64,000 nucleotides of DNA from Steinernema hermaphroditum. Its lineage: Eukaryota; Nematoda; Chromadorea; Rhabditida; Steinernematidae. The notes under the pieces are model-generated. The model did not search any database. It was not told the DNA's origin and was given only the letters and a program-made list of their open reading frames with translations. Position numbers and translations under genes: made by a program. The first letter of the stretch is position 1, and each line of letters opens with the position of its first letter. Of the stretch, positions 34,508 through 46,774 are shown one piece after another. Location: positions 6,324,001 through 6,388,000 of the forward strand of contig CM059625.1 in NCBI GenBank assembly GCA_030435675.1, read 5' to 3'.

Positions 34508-37149
34508 TCAGCCCGCATATGCCGAACGACGTCCCGTCCACAGCTGTTCGATGACGGACTTGTCGGAGAGAGTGCTTGTGTCTCCGAGGTCTGCGCTTCG
34601 ATCGCCTTCAGCCACTTTTCTCAGAATACGACGGGTGATTTTTCCAGAACGAGTTTTCGGAAGTGAAGGCGCTTCTTGGATGAATTCTGGAACTGAAATA
34701 GCCCCGATCTGTTCGCGAACTTTTTGCTTCATCTGGGCAATCCTTTCGTGATTAAGCCGTAGTCCCTAAATTGATTATCAACATAGGCTTCATACATTGT
34801 CATAAGCCTACGTTTTTGAGTGTGACAAACGCGTAGGGAGTGGTTCCCTTAATAGGATGCGGTGAACCGACGACGGCGGCTTCAACAACGTCTTCGTGAG
34901 TCGTCAATGCCGACTCGATCGCGGCCGTGGAGAGGAGATGGCCACTGACGTTCATCAGATCGTCCACTCGTCCCGTGATGAAGATGTACCCGTCGGAGTC
35001 CCTGTAGGCGCCGTCTCCGGTGAAATAGTAGCCATTGAATGAGAAATAGGTGTTCTCGAACTTCTCGTGGTTGCCGGCAATCGTTCGCATCATTCCAGGC
35101 CATGCCTGACGAACACACATCATTCCTTCCTTGTTCGGTTCATCTATCTGCACCATGTATGTTTATTTCTTCGGGTTTCAACGGAACTTGCCTCTTTGCC
35201 ATCGGCATCCAGAATGACGGCATCGATTCCGAAGCAAGGAAAAGCGGCTGACCCTGGCTTCATTGGCATAGCACTCGGCATCGAGGTGATGATATGACCT
35301 CCCTAAACAGCAAACTTCAGTGAAACAGCCTACTCTTTCGGTAAGTTACCGTTTCTGTCTGCCAGTAGGTATCAGCTATGGCGCACTTCTTGTTTCCGAT
35401 CACTCGGAAAAGCCATCTCCATGCAGCAGCGTTTATCGGTTCGCCTACCGTTCCTATGATCTTCAGAGAACTGAGATCGCAATTTGACACGAACTCCGGC
35501 TTGTAGGCCATTAAGGAGCGTATCGCCGTCGGGGCTGTGTAGAATTTTGTTACGTGGTACTTTTCAATAAGTCTCCAGTAGCGATCCGGCATGGGATATG
35601 TTGGAAGACCTTCGAACTGAAAGTATCAGGAAATAGGAATGGAAAACGATAAAGAGCGGTACCATCACCGAAGTCACTCCATTGAGCAGGGGTCCGTAGA
35701 CGATGTAAGTGTGCCCAGTGATCCATCCGCAATCAGCTGTGCAGAAGTAGACGTCGTCATTCTGGAGATCAAAGGTGTTCTGAGCTGTTGCAAAGGCGTA
35801 GGTCTGGTATCCAGCTACCGTGTGCACAATACCCTTCGCGATGCCAGTCGAGCCTCTTCAAATAAGCACTCAGATATGCGAATATTGCATGGGTGTGTCT
35901 TACGATGTGTACAGGATAAACGACTCATCTTCGGCATCCAAAAATTCACATTCATCGTCAATATGATCAATTTGTAGCAGTTGCTCGCTGAGGAACAAGT
36001 CCATATCATGTCTTTCGATCTGCTTGCAGTGGTTATCATGATCACCGGAGGCAAGGTTACCTTTTTGTCGTTGAATGAGGTGCCTTCAGGAAGTCGGGCA
36101 CGTCTAATGTAGTCGACAACGAGACACGATTGAACAGTGGTACCGTCGGCCGAGGCGAGCCTGACGGCTTCGTCAGCTAATGGTTTCAAGTAGAAAAGAC
36201 GCGCTCCTCGACAGTAGGCATCACATGTGATCAGCATCTTTGCGTGAGCATCAACTAGTCGAGAAGCCATAGCCTGGGCGCTAAAGCCGGCGAACTAAAA
36301 CAGCGATAGGTATTAAATGTGTTTATTTCTGTTCTACTTGTGTTTCTTGACTTTGTCCTGCTTCTTAATCCTTTGGTTCTGGAATAGATATTAACTTTTT
36401 TTATATAGAATCCCTCGGATAGGATTATTTTCTCTTCCTAGAGTCAAATGCACATGCTTTAGTTACCGAAAACAGTAATGATTTCTACACTTATAAAAAC
36501 TTGTTAGGACTAAATGCTCACCACAACTGAGTGAACAGCTCCAATTCGAGCGCAAGCGAGCATCGCAACTGGTAACTCGATGATCATTGGCAGATAGATC
36601 GCGACTCGATCTCCTTTCTTCACGCCATTCTTCCTCAGAACTCTGGCAAACGTACTCACTTGATCAAAGAGATCATTGTAAGTGACGATCTGTTCGTCTC
36701 CAGGGACGTTTCCTTCCCTAAATATCACACCATTGTCCATTCATGCATTCTTAGTTCTCCTACCAGAAAAATGCGACTTTGTCTCCCAGGCCCCGCTCAA
36801 TGTTCCTTTCGAGGCAGTTGTAAGAGATGTTAGTGGTTGACCCTTTCATGTAGGACATCGACACGGGTCCCTTTGTCCGGTCGAAGTTCCATTCCAAACC
36901 ATTCGTGGAGCGCTTTTCGAAGTACAGCTGGTCGGAGTAACGCTTCCAGAATGTGTTGGGAGAGCTGAGCGACTCCCGATGTAGAGTGTCGTAAGCATCC
37001 TATAGATGAAGGAAACAGCAAGGATGTAAGATAGATAGTAGATCATAAGTACTTACCAAGTCTGGAACGTAGGAGACGGACTTTAAGCTGGCCGGTGGCT
37101 CATAGATCTCTTCCTGTGGCGCAAGTGTGAACGTGATTTTCGAACTCAT
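34508..37149 (-). CDS. Acetyl-CoA synthetase (AMP-forming)
   Basis: Exons (minus): 37057-37149, 36764-36999, 36522-36717, 36061-36294, 35904-36019, 35663-35855, 35350-35616, 35192-35302, 34812-35147, 34508-34765; 2040 bases, 679 residues. Landmarks: [48 protein letters not shown] loop [70 protein letters not shown] and the terminal [15 protein letters not shown] with the acetylation-regulated catalytic lysine. It makes acetyl-CoA from acetate. The ATP loop reads TGIAKG where most family members have TG(K/S/N)PKG. The intron 35148-35191 has a GC donor (GAG then GCAAGT) and the exon at 35855 follows a GAAG acceptor. Confidence 0.95.
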
Positions 37150-38127
37150 TGTTTGCATAAGCGAACCGAAACTGTCAAAAACGACACCAATTGTCCCTTA
37201 TATACTGCGAATTCCCATAAAGCACACATGGATTTGGTGATAACATAACCTTATCTACATCTTTCCCTTTGTTGACATCAACTCCAGAAGACGTTTTTCA
37301 GTGCAAAAAGCACTCAGAAAGTGCTCCATGTTGCTGTTAGATCCAGATATCACCCTAAAGTAACTGCAAAGTTTCTGGAAGCTACTGAAAAATTGCATGT
37401 ACTGCATGGTATTCATTCTGTGCGTTTGTGAAATTAACTGTTCTATGACGATTTATTTCCGGTACTGCTCGAATCATCAGTTGGTCGATCTGTGTGGCGT
37501 GACCCCGCTATGATGTTCTCACCACCTCAGATAACAAACGTTGTCGCAACTACGGTAGTGCGATAATCGAACCACCAACTTCTAGAGGTGGTCAGTTATG
37601 AACATGCGACCCAACTCACGTCCGGAAAACCAAATAACTCTTAAACAGTTTGTGTCGGTGACGTTAGTCAAATCTCTGCGTAGAATTCGTAGAATTCTTC
37701 CACTTAGCGTTGTGCTGTTACAAACTCTCGAACTTGGAATAACCGGAGTCTGGTCTATGCTCACTGTGGTATAGCGCTCACTTTTGTACCAACTTTATTC
37801 AGTTCTAACGCGAAAGAACAACGGAAGCTTGCGTCATTCGATATATCCCAATCCATCCAGTCATAAGTTTGAGTGTTAATAAAGTGCTTCTAGCAACAAA
37901 AGCATAGATTTACCGTATTATTTAACCATATCCGCGACGTATTAGCTGCAATTTACTGAAATTCTTTAAAGATGCTTTTGATGATTCTCATAAAAGTCAT
38001 TTATAATCATTCGGTATTGTCCTCTTCAGCAGATCACCGGAGGATTTATATTCATCTTATCTTTAAGACTTCTACAGATTGCTGAAAAAGGAAAAGAGTG
38101 CTGTTCGGTGCGTCAAATTAACGGCAG
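37150..38127. other. Intergenic region between acetyl-CoA synthetase and MTCH-like genes
   Basis: About 1 kb of AT-rich sequence between two minus-strand genes: the promoter side of the synthetase and the 3' flank of the carrier homologue. No exon or RNA gene is recognised. Confidence 0.5.
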
Positions 38128-39421
38128 CTACGCGAAGTGCTTGTTGTTGGCATAAAGGAGGTTGTTGCGGCCCACACTAACAGCTCCTTGCTGCTGCCTG
38201 AAGAACAGCGTTGCTCCTCGCTTAAGCCCGTTAGGACGGAGATACTCGTATGCGTCTTGCCATAGCTCGTAGGTTGGAGAGTATGGTAGCATGGAGACGG
38301 CGAGTCTGCAAAACGCTCATCTAAGATATGATATTGCCCGGAACAATTCTTACCCAGAGCCTACAGTGGCCATAACGGTGGAAACGACAGAGTAAGGATC
38401 GGATAATCTGACGACCGCATAAGGAGCCATGAAAGTCGTCAACCTTCGTACCACTTTAAGTGCCTTGGTGGTGTGTTGGTTGTCATTGAAGTACTTCTTT
38501 CTCTACGAAATCGCCTCGAATAGCAATCACAATTGAGGGATATATACCTGTACGTGGATGACAGCGCGTTCAACGGCAAAGCAGATGCCGAAAACAGCCC
38601 AAATTCTAACGGCATCAGATAAAATGGCAGGGATGAGACCGGAGAAGTAGCCAGCCGGGCCCTCCTCCCTTCCAATGCACAAAATGCACTGTGGCAACGT
38701 GGTGTACTTCGCTTCTCCACCAACGAGTTGTGCTATTTTCCGCACAGCTATGACGGTGAACGGGCGGCTAACCACAATTCCTATCGAGTTCTTGATGGTT
38801 GTGCGAATGGCATGGCGGAACATAGCCCGGAATGCCTCGTGGTGGCTGAGCTTCGAATGTCCTTTTCCGAGGTTTTCAGGAGCTCCTCCGAGATTTGGGT
38901 AGTACTCGTCAAGATACTGAAAGTGATACTCAGCGTTTTACACAAGCATGGTTGTTTATCAACCTTGTTCATTTGAGCAGCCACAAATGTATTGGCCACT
39001 TTGGCGAACACAGACGATTCAAATCCTGTGTACAGGACGGAGAGTCCGAAGTCTCGTGCCAAATATCTCCCTAAATATATGTCTATTTTACACCAAGAAT
39101 CAGCGACTTTACAAACCGTATATGAATGCATTCGGTAAGAAGAAAGCCTCGCGACCAAAATAAACGAACTTTCGGCAGTGAACCAACGGATAAGGCTCGA
39201 AGCCAAGTTGGAATAGTGTTTTAAGAGTGAGCTGTGGATGAATCACCGCCATCACTGCCGAATGCACGACCAATTTTTTGATGAGCTTATTGCCTTCGTT
39301 GTCCTAAACATCGATGCATTCTTTTGCTGTGCTACATTTTCATCTGATTTACCTCTAGTTCATCTTCATGATGCTGTTGCGCGTAGGGGTCGGGCACAGC
39401 TGGAGCCTCGTCGTCGGACAT
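38128..39421 (-). CDS. Mitochondrial carrier homologue (MTCH1/MTCH2 type)
   Basis: Exons (minus): 39353-39421, 39117-39303, 38964-39070, 38548-38916, 38354-38502, 38128-38305; 1059 bases, 352 residues. MSDDEAPAVPDPYAQQ leads into HPQLTLKTLFQLGFEP, FGREAFFLPNAFIYG, DFGLSVLYTGFESSVF, a charged insert, SRPFTVIAVRKIAQLVGG, GYFSGLIPAILSDAVRIWAVF, YSVVSTVMATVGSG and LRPNGLKRGATLFFR. The repeated P-x-x-hydrophobic carrier pattern is degenerate, with no clean PX[DE]XX[KR], as in MTCH proteins of the outer mitochondrial membrane, which act in apoptosis signalling and insertion of tail-anchored proteins. The charged insert makes it somewhat longer than vertebrate MTCH2. Confidence 0.88.
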
Positions 39422-40058
39422 TTTCACTTTTAAACTAAATGGGCCCTTTTGATAGTTATATTCTTCCATATTCTATAAGCACAACGGTAAATTCATTTTT
39501 CGACTGAAGCGTGCTGCGCGAACAAGAAGGTATTAATCGATTCGAAGGCAGAAATGAGAACACGCAGAGCACGGACTCACTCACTCGTTGGCGTTTGTTG
39601 CGTTCGCTTCTAAACAACAAACACTCGAGCTCAAACAATTGCGAGACCTCCTCGGCTTTCCACATGTTCGGACATTTCAAAAAAGGCTTGAACAACTGTT
39701 TGTTGTGAGTGGGATGTGTTGAAATGACGATGAACAGTGTGAATGGTGTGAAAAAAAGGGAAAATGTTGCGTTGTGGCATGCTTGTTTCTATGACAACAT
39801 AACTCATGAATGCACATGCTTGGACGCTTTGCGTGCAATCCCGTATAACTGGAAATTGCGGACTAAGAGCAGCCCAACATAACGCGATAAAAATCTGACC
39901 TTTATCTACCACCATTTCATGTTGTTTGTTCAGTTATGTTCATCCTCACATCTCAACAACAACAACAAGTTTACGCTTCCGTCAACAGTGCAAATTTTGA
40001 CCTTTACAATGTATTCTACAATCAAGCAATGTTGTCTTTCTTTCATAAACATGGAAGC
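39422..40058. other. Intergenic region upstream of the MTCH-like gene
   Basis: It should hold the carrier-homologue promoter or outron and the 3' flank of the small gene at 40059. The open frame at 39456-39695 (-) resembles no protein and has no splice context. Confidence 0.45.
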
Positions 40059-40283
40059 TCAGTCAACATCGGCACTACTTTGTTCCAATATTGTTGAATT
40101 GTGCGACTGATAGAATTTGTTTATGATCGCCTCAGCTTCGAGAAGGCCTGGAACACGAGGGAGCTGTAGCCTCACCGTCTTGGCAATAAGGTGTAAGGCC
40201 GTTGATTCGGGAACATAAATCGTGTTTAAACCCTTTGTCAACGTCGTCCGAGACGTATAGAAATTCCTGTTCATAAGTTTCAT
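40059..40283 (-). CDS. Small single-exon protein, 74 residues, possible mitochondrial
   Basis: The intact frame MKLMNRNFYTSRTTLTKG.. ends ..STILEQSSADVD. A clean acceptor (TTACCAG, minus strand) lies seven bases before the ATG, which strongly suggests a trans-spliced gene rather than chance. The N-terminus is basic, hydroxylated and free of acid, as in mitochondrial presequences. The rest is helical (VPGLLEAEAIINKFYQSH). I do not recognise the family. Confidence 0.6.
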   Translation of the reverse strand: MKLMNRNFYTSRTTLTKGLNTIYVPESTALHLIAKTVRLQLPRVPGLLEAEAIINKFYQSHNSTILEQSSADVD

Positions 40284-41388
40284 GTTTTAACTGGTAAGAA
40301 AGGTAAGATTGGATGTATTCGCCATATCATGTGTAGCGCTGAGTTACAACGCACACTTCGAAATGTATGCGACATATAGAATTCGTGATAGACGTGCCTC
40401 TTCGGCGGTTAACTTCCAATGAAACGAAGAGAGTGCAGCAATAAATCCCAGCAGTGATGTTCATTGTCGGCCACCGTAATAGGAATTTACTTCGTTTTTG
40501 TAAATGTTACTTTTTTCTCTTTCTCGTAATCACATCGACGACAATCAGCTGATGATCTTTTCGACGCGCGGACGATGATGATAAATCGGCAAATTGAGCG
40601 ACGCGCTCAAATTAGAAATCGCAGTGGTCGGGAAAACAATGCAGTGAAAAACGCAAAGTGGCTCAAATTCTTGGGAATGGAATGCGAACGATTTGGTGGT
40701 GGTCGTCTCGGTGGAGTACCTAGAGCCTTGAATGTTTTTATATGTTCGGTAAATAAACGGAATTCTTTGAAGTCAAACTCAAGGACATCCCTACATAAAT
40801 GGCGAAGAGCAGAGCTGACGTCAGAAAAGGAACGTCTGGGGATGGGGAAGGGAAGGTCGCAGTCAAGACGAAGAACAGAATTCATGATGAAGTAAGCATG
40901 AGGACATGTTGAAATTAAAATCAAGCTCAATAAGGTTACATGACAATGGACTAATCCAGATTTGTGTTTTGTTTACAAATATATTTCATATCATCCTCTA
41001 CAAAGAGTCTAAACAACTTGACCTGATATTAGTGATTGATGTGAACTATGAAAGAGGATTGCCTATTGCTTTCTTCTGCTGGTCAAAAGTGGAGACGAAT
41101 TCTAAACATTAATAGTAAAAGTTGACATATTCCATACGGAAATAATCCGTAGTGGAATGGAAACTCGAAACAAACGAACAATTACTTCCAAGTAGAGTAT
41201 GTTTGGAAGAATATGAGTGCATTATGACGTCGAAGAGATTCCCTAAAATACAACTATTCGTAGTTCGTCGTGTTTTCAGCATTCTGTTTGTCTCCCTCTT
41301 CGTCGTAACTCGTTTCAGGCACGTACAGTTAACTGTAAGTGGAAATTGTTTCTCAGTCTTTTGATGTGCGCCCCTTCTTGCTTTCATG
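40284..41388. other. Intergenic region, nothing recognised
   Basis: AT-rich. The open frames at 40575-40895 (+) and 40607-40930 (-) overlap each other on opposite strands and show no domain or splice support. Confidence 0.45.
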
Positions 41389-41758
41389 TTATTGCCTTTG
41401 GTGACCGAACGAACAAAAGACCCAAGAGCCTTGCAGAGGTTCACTCCTTTCGTCAGCCGGCGACGTCACCCGAAGATACACGAAGAAACTAATTGCAAAC
41501 ATGAAGAAGAACAAGGCACTTGACTCCACGAATGTTTCCCCCACTTTTCCGTGATTGTTCCCGGGTAGCTGATTGCGGTGGTGACGACACGAACGGCCGT
41601 CGCGGAGCTACTCCCGACTCCACATAGAATGCTCGACAAAACAACCGGAGAACTCTGATCGGCGACGTCGATCTTCTATCTTCGTCTCGCGCGCATTCTT
41701 TCGGAGATGCCGACGGTCGCCTTCGGCCAGCCGTCGTGGCGTCGCTGGTGTTCGTCAT
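41389..41758 (-). CDS. Small two-exon protein with one membrane helix, unrecognised
   Basis: Exons (minus): 41612-41758 and 41389-41568, with a 43-base intron (GTAGCT..AATCAG) joining in frame; 108 residues. It begins MTNTSDATTAGRRRPS, is basic to about residue 45, then FYVESG joins LPGNNHGKVGETFVES. A hydrophobic segment ALFFFMFAISFFVYL and a short tail follow. No signal peptide precedes it, so a single-pass membrane protein with a cytosolic basic N-terminus is likely. The second exon is only visible when the frame switches across the intron. An upstream GTG would extend the frame but is not a normal worm start. Confidence 0.5.
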
Positions 41759-43573
41759 GGCCGAGACGGGGAACAGGAGAGCGAGCGTGACAACGGTTGT
41801 CTGTTTACACACTTCTGCATATAATTACTACACATTGCACGCTCTCTTCTCCTTTGCTCCTTGCCTATAATTGGAGCTCGAAGTGTGAACAAGGACGCAG
41901 TGGTCGAAGTTTCTGTAAACAAAGTGAATTCCGCACATAGTCAGATGACTTTTTCGGGGCTGAGTTGTTGTGATCCCGAAAGACGGATCGTTGACGTCAC
42001 CGTTCCTACAGAAGGTCGCTGTGTTACAACTCTAGAATCCACTTGAAAACAAGAGAAACGGGAACTGTGTCAGTTCACACGTCATCAATTACTTTAAATG
42101 AAACACGAGGATAATGAAAAAGAAGGTAATCTACAGTGTCTTTGATGTCTTCGTCGAATATGCAACCTCACCTTTCACCCAATTCGTTTGCATTATTCGA
42201 CCTTTGCTAAGTAGAGCACATTCAAACTTTTGTATACCATGTTTTGTGAACTGTGAATTTGAAAATCACATCAAAACCTAGCTCTATGGAATTCTGACAA
42301 GACGAAGCTTGGTTAAGCGCTAAGATGTAGCAAATAATTACATAAACGGGAACCTCCAAACAAGACAGAAATAGACTTTTTTTGATTAATTTAAATGGAT
42401 CTTACTACGTACGTTCATAGCGCGCGACTTTTATGATCGATCACTTTTGTCCATTCGCTAAAAAACCGACCGAAACGTAAATGCAGCTTATAAGAGCCTG
42501 TGTGCACATAACCCAAACTTGAAACAAGATTGCGTTTTTAGCAGCAAAAGCGCGTTGACCACAGACGAGTTCTGGTCAGACTTGAAAAGCGTCGCCCTAT
42601 CCGCAGGCAAGGACGCTTCAGCAAAGGGGATATCAACTACGTCGATGCCCCTTAGCCATGGGAAGTTCACCGGTGGAATCCGGACAACACGAACATTAAT
42701 GTTGTTTTACTGAAGAAGAATGATGTTTCATTTCCACGTTTGCTTCACGACCGGTTTTCCACGAAAGATGACTATTTTCCTGATCTCACTGATCGAGAGT
42801 GACTCATTGCTTCGTACGATATGAAGATTCACCCGCCGAAAGTAGGCATTTCTTCATGGAAAAAGAATTGGATACGTTGAATGCAAGCATGTAACTTATA
42901 ACCTCAAAACAAGGTCGTTCACTCGGAGCGCGACCTTTCAATCACCTCGGAAATTGCCTCAGCTGACATGAGTATTTCTCGTCCTTGCATCCAACCCTCA
43001 GTGGTTTCGACTCTTTTGACTTGATCTTATCGGAAAGAGAAAAAAACCAAAATTTTGCACCATTTATCACCGCTGATGGTTATCCGGGCAGCAGGCTCGG
43101 TACAGATAAACAAATCCTTTTTGTCTCGTTTTTCGTTGTTTGTCACCACCGTACCCGCCATTCCAGTGCCGATAAGATCGACATTTCCGGCACAACGTGC
43201 GGAAATGCTCCGAAAAGCGTCGTTTGCAAGTTCACTGATCTCCTCGCTTCGAGGGCAACTGCATTAGAGAATTCCGGGCATTCCGCATGTTTCCGTAATG
43301 CGCATAAGGGAACAAATCGAATTTGTTCCCTTCAACTTCAAAGGCTCTTCATTAGGCGGCGTTCGTTTCCTTGAAGATCAACCGAATAAGATCATCATTG
43401 GAATGTGCAGCCTGTAGCGCCAGATCACAAAAACGACTGCCGCCAGAGGCTCCGCCCTGAAGCGGGGCTGACTCATGACCTGCGCGTCCTTCGCCGACAA
43501 ACAACCATCAACACTTCTATTTAAGGCAGTTGCTGTCAGTATTAGGAAAAGCCCACCTTCACTTACGGTTGCG
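41759..43573. other. Intergenic region, no confident gene
   Basis: It lies between the small membrane-protein gene (-) and the EF-hand gene (+), so it probably contains a divergent promoter. Open frames at 42985-43374 (+) and 43378-43704 (-) lack domains and overlap real or antisense sequence. Confidence 0.45.
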
Positions 43574-44320
43574 ATGCGTTCCCTTTCCCTGATCGCTTTG
43601 GTCTTTATTGTTGGACTTTCCGCGAAGCCCCTCGACCCGAGAACACCCGAAGATGTTCCCGAAGAGACTCCTGGTATGTACCGCGTACCTCGTTGGTTAC
43701 TCAAGTTCCGCTTTCAGCCAAGAGCTTCGCCAGATCCGACGCGAACAAAGACAACGCACTGACTTTCGATGAATTCCTTCATTCCGATCTTGTTTTCGAG
43801 CAGATCAAACGCGACGAATTCAACAACTTGGATACCAACAGTACGTGAAAATTTTGACTCTTTGAGTGCTAAAGAATGCCTCTTCAGAGGACGGTCTAGT
43901 TAGAAAGGAGGAATTTGACAGCCACTATGAAGCTGAGAAGCAAAACGGCGACGACCTCAAGGCCGAATACTTTGGACAGCTCTTCGAAGACTTCGATGAA
44001 GACTTTGACCTAAAGCTCGATATCGAAGAAGTCAAGAAAGTGCTCGAAACTCGTTTCCTTCTCAAGACTCGTGATAACTTCCCCGAGATCTTTGCCAAGT
44101 TCGACGTAAACCAGGATGGCGGACTTGACCTCAGCGGTATCGACGTTCGTTTAATGCCTATTCTTTATTATGCCCTTCAGAATACCAAAAGTTTGACGCT
44201 GAAATGCCGTTCCACGAGTTGGACCCTGTGCCCAGTCCCGTTCAGGTAAAGAAGCCAATTCTGGCGTTCAAAACGGAAAAACTGCCCATGATGAAGCCGA
44301 TCGTTGGAAAGATCTTCTGA
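43574..44320 (+). CDS. Secreted four-EF-hand calcium-binding protein
   Basis: Exons: 43574-43673, 43718-43840, 43888-44136, 44181-44320; 612 bases, 203 residues. The signal peptide is MRSLSLIALVFIVGLSA. Loops: DANKDNALTFDE, DTNKDGLVRKEE, DEDFDLKLDIEE and DVNQDGGLDLSE. The first, second and fourth keep the D-x-[DN]-x-[DN]-G/N..E pattern; the third lacks the central glycine and may bind calcium weakly. The C-terminal ~45 residues are basic and proline-rich (MKPIVGKIF end), with no HDEL-type retention signal, so secretion is likely. The ATG at 43574 directly precedes the signal peptide; the upstream in-frame extension to 43475 would bury it. Confidence 0.88.
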
Positions 44321-44812
44321 AAGCGCCGAGAAACGACTGACTCTAGAAGTAACATGCCCCAGATACTCGCCCTAATAAATCTCAAATGTACATTATGCCG
44401 ACTGCTATAACTCCTTTGTATTGTAGAAGTACAAACCCTGTTATATAAATTATTCTGACCATAGTTGACATGACACAACTATCATATCATCATGACTGGT
44501 TACCACAGTTGCGCAACATCATGTGGTCACACAAGCGATACCGACAAAGCATAAGTTTAATATCGTTATCGCCTACAAGCGCACACAAGCACATCGCTGA
44601 CTCATAAAAGATTAATTGTCTTGTCCTGTTTTGATAATAATAATAATCGTGGACAAAAGCAAATTATGTGTTCTTCTATGTGACGTGCTCGGTTTCTAAT
44701 TGATTCTTCGTACGCTCGCCACTCATGTAGATGCTACGACCTGTTTTGCTTACAAGGAAAGGCATAACTTTAGGTGCTTACCGTCGCTATCGCCTTGCTT
44801 GTGTCAATCATA

Positions 44813-45019
44813 TCAGTAAATAGATCGTGTCCATGTCTGATCTACAGCCTCTGCAACTGTAGGTTCCTTTTCAGCAAATTGCAAGCTTTTTGCCGGTGCC
44901 CCATATTTCAGCTTTTCAAATGCGGTCCATATGTACGCATCAATCTTGACTGACCGTTCGCCTACGTTCCCATCAGGAAACAGTGTAATGCGTGACGTTT
45001 CAGACTCCGCGACCTCCAA
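44813..45019 (-). CDS. Orphan exon candidate
   Basis: On the minus strand an acceptor-like ATTTCCAG precedes a frame reading LEVAESETSRITLFPDG.. and ending TWTRSIY and stop. The composition is protein-like (SVKIDAYIWTAFEKLKYG). No partner exon was identified with confidence, so it may be the last exon of an unrecognised gene or a gene remnant. Confidence 0.3.
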   Translation of the reverse strand: MEVAESETSRITLFPDGNVGERSVKIDAYIWTAFEKLKYGAPAKSLQFAEKEPTVAEAVDQTWTRSIY

Positions 45020-46561
45020 AACTGGAAATTTTTGTTTTCGTTTTTTCCAATTTTAAGGACCTATTTGTCGTAAAACTTATTATTCAGCAACGAATCAAGG
45101 CATTCGAGCAGTCGTTAAAAGGCTTTTAGGGCTTTTTCTTCTACGAATACCAACGTAGTAATGGTGTACTGTGAAATGGCGAACGTAATTAGACAAATTT
45201 CATCGCATCTGGTTCTATCGTTTACAGAGGAAGTAAAATGTAGGACGCTGTTATTGGCAGCCTGTTGTTTCTCAGATCGTCACAGGTCGACGGTTGCAAA
45301 TTGTTGGGAGTCGATTTATGGGAATTCTTCAATTTGTATGAGATCACTATACCACTATAACCGTTAGCAAACACTTATTGCCATTTTGACCTTTGTTCGT
45401 GTACTCTACGAAGGAGTTTTTGATTCGGTAATAAAGTGCGCCCACATTTTTTCGTCGGCAGGTCCGTTTTCGAGAGAATTTTCGTGGGTATCCTCCCGTC
45501 AGGGAGATCAAACTTTTGGGACGCCGATTGTTAGATTTTTTGTTAGATCACTGATTTTGAATGAAGCGAGAAAATGTCCAGGAGTGAAAATGGACAACAT
45601 GGGACTAGTACTTCTTCCCTTCTGCCGCAGTGTTCATTACATTAGCTTGTCACATTACACGCATTTAGGATATATAGTTATTGTCTTTCAAAATGGAGTA
45701 AGTGTAAGCTTTTGTTCTTAGAAGTTAGGAGCTGTTTGTTATGGATCGAGGCAAGTACCAATGTAACAATGGTGTTGTTAGCGCCATTGTGGGAAGCGGC
45801 AATTAGTCATCAAACAGGATATGACGGAATCCTTCTAAATCGTGATGGTGCACCAAAAAAGAGTCTATTTGAAACGGGCACAATTACTTTCAATGGGATT
45901 CCGGTTAGACCGACCCCAAATTGTACTTTCTGCATACAATGGATAAGGAAAGACTTATCTGATGTTTGAGATTGACAGCTAGACTGTACATAACATGTAA
46001 GCCCAACTGATTACTGTGGCTTGGGAAAATGCAGTCATGTGTCTGTTGTTAGCCGGGTGGTGTTAAAAACATTGGTTTGCTTTCAAAATGGAGATCCACG
46101 ATCCACGTCCTGAATATACCTCCACTAGATAAGCTTTCAATAGTATATGTACAAAACACCTTGATGTTTTGTCGATACTGTTGTGAAGGCTAATACATTC
46201 CTCCCACTAGCGCTAATATTGTTACAAGTCGACGGTGTTTAAGTCGACGCACAACAACAAATGTAGGCTGCACTTAAGGAAAGAAAAGACACATTTGTCG
46301 AATGTAGTCCTGTTTTGATTAATTCTAAAGTGTGTTTATACAAGCCCGTCTTTTGTGAGGCCCACGTGCTGTTCTAATGCGTCTTATTTCAGTAATTTTG
46401 GCCTACCTTTTGTGTTTGGCATGCGTTAGAACGACTTTAATGCGGAACATTTCTGTTGACATCATTCAACTTATTTCTGTACTTTTTCGTTTGTCTATTT
46501 TGAGTTCTCATTGTGGTAGTTTAATACCTAAATGAGAACAATTATGCTCAAATGCCATCAA

Positions 46562-46774
46562 TCAAAGTCGACACCGGTTCTTAACACCCATTGAGTCATA
46601 TTTGTATTTGCCCTTTTCCTCAAAGCCCATAGAGAACATTACTGATGCAGTCTCCACAAGCAAGGTTCGCACTTTGGAACGGCTGCTTTGTTTAATATCA
46701 GCCTTTAACACAGCCAAAAGGACAATGCGCCGATTGTTTGTCGAGACAAATCCGATGTGAAACCCTAATTCCAC
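46562..46774 (-). CDS. Orphan exon candidate
   Basis: The minus-strand frame reads ELGFHIGFVSTNNRRIVLL.., has a TTACCTAG acceptor just upstream, and ends VKNRCRL and stop. It could belong with the 44813 exon, but no continuous model was found. Confidence 0.25.
   Translation of the reverse strand: MELGFHIGFVSTNNRRIVLLAVLKADIKQSSRSKVRTLLVETASVMFSMGFEEKGKYKYDSMGVKNRCRL

Noticed and set aside
40575..40930. Overlapping plus and minus frames of about 105 residues
   Set aside because: They are mirror frames of the same DNA with no domain, splice or start-context support.
41759..41812. Signal-peptide-like extension of the small membrane protein
   Set aside because: It would need a GTG start, which is not expected in a nuclear worm gene.
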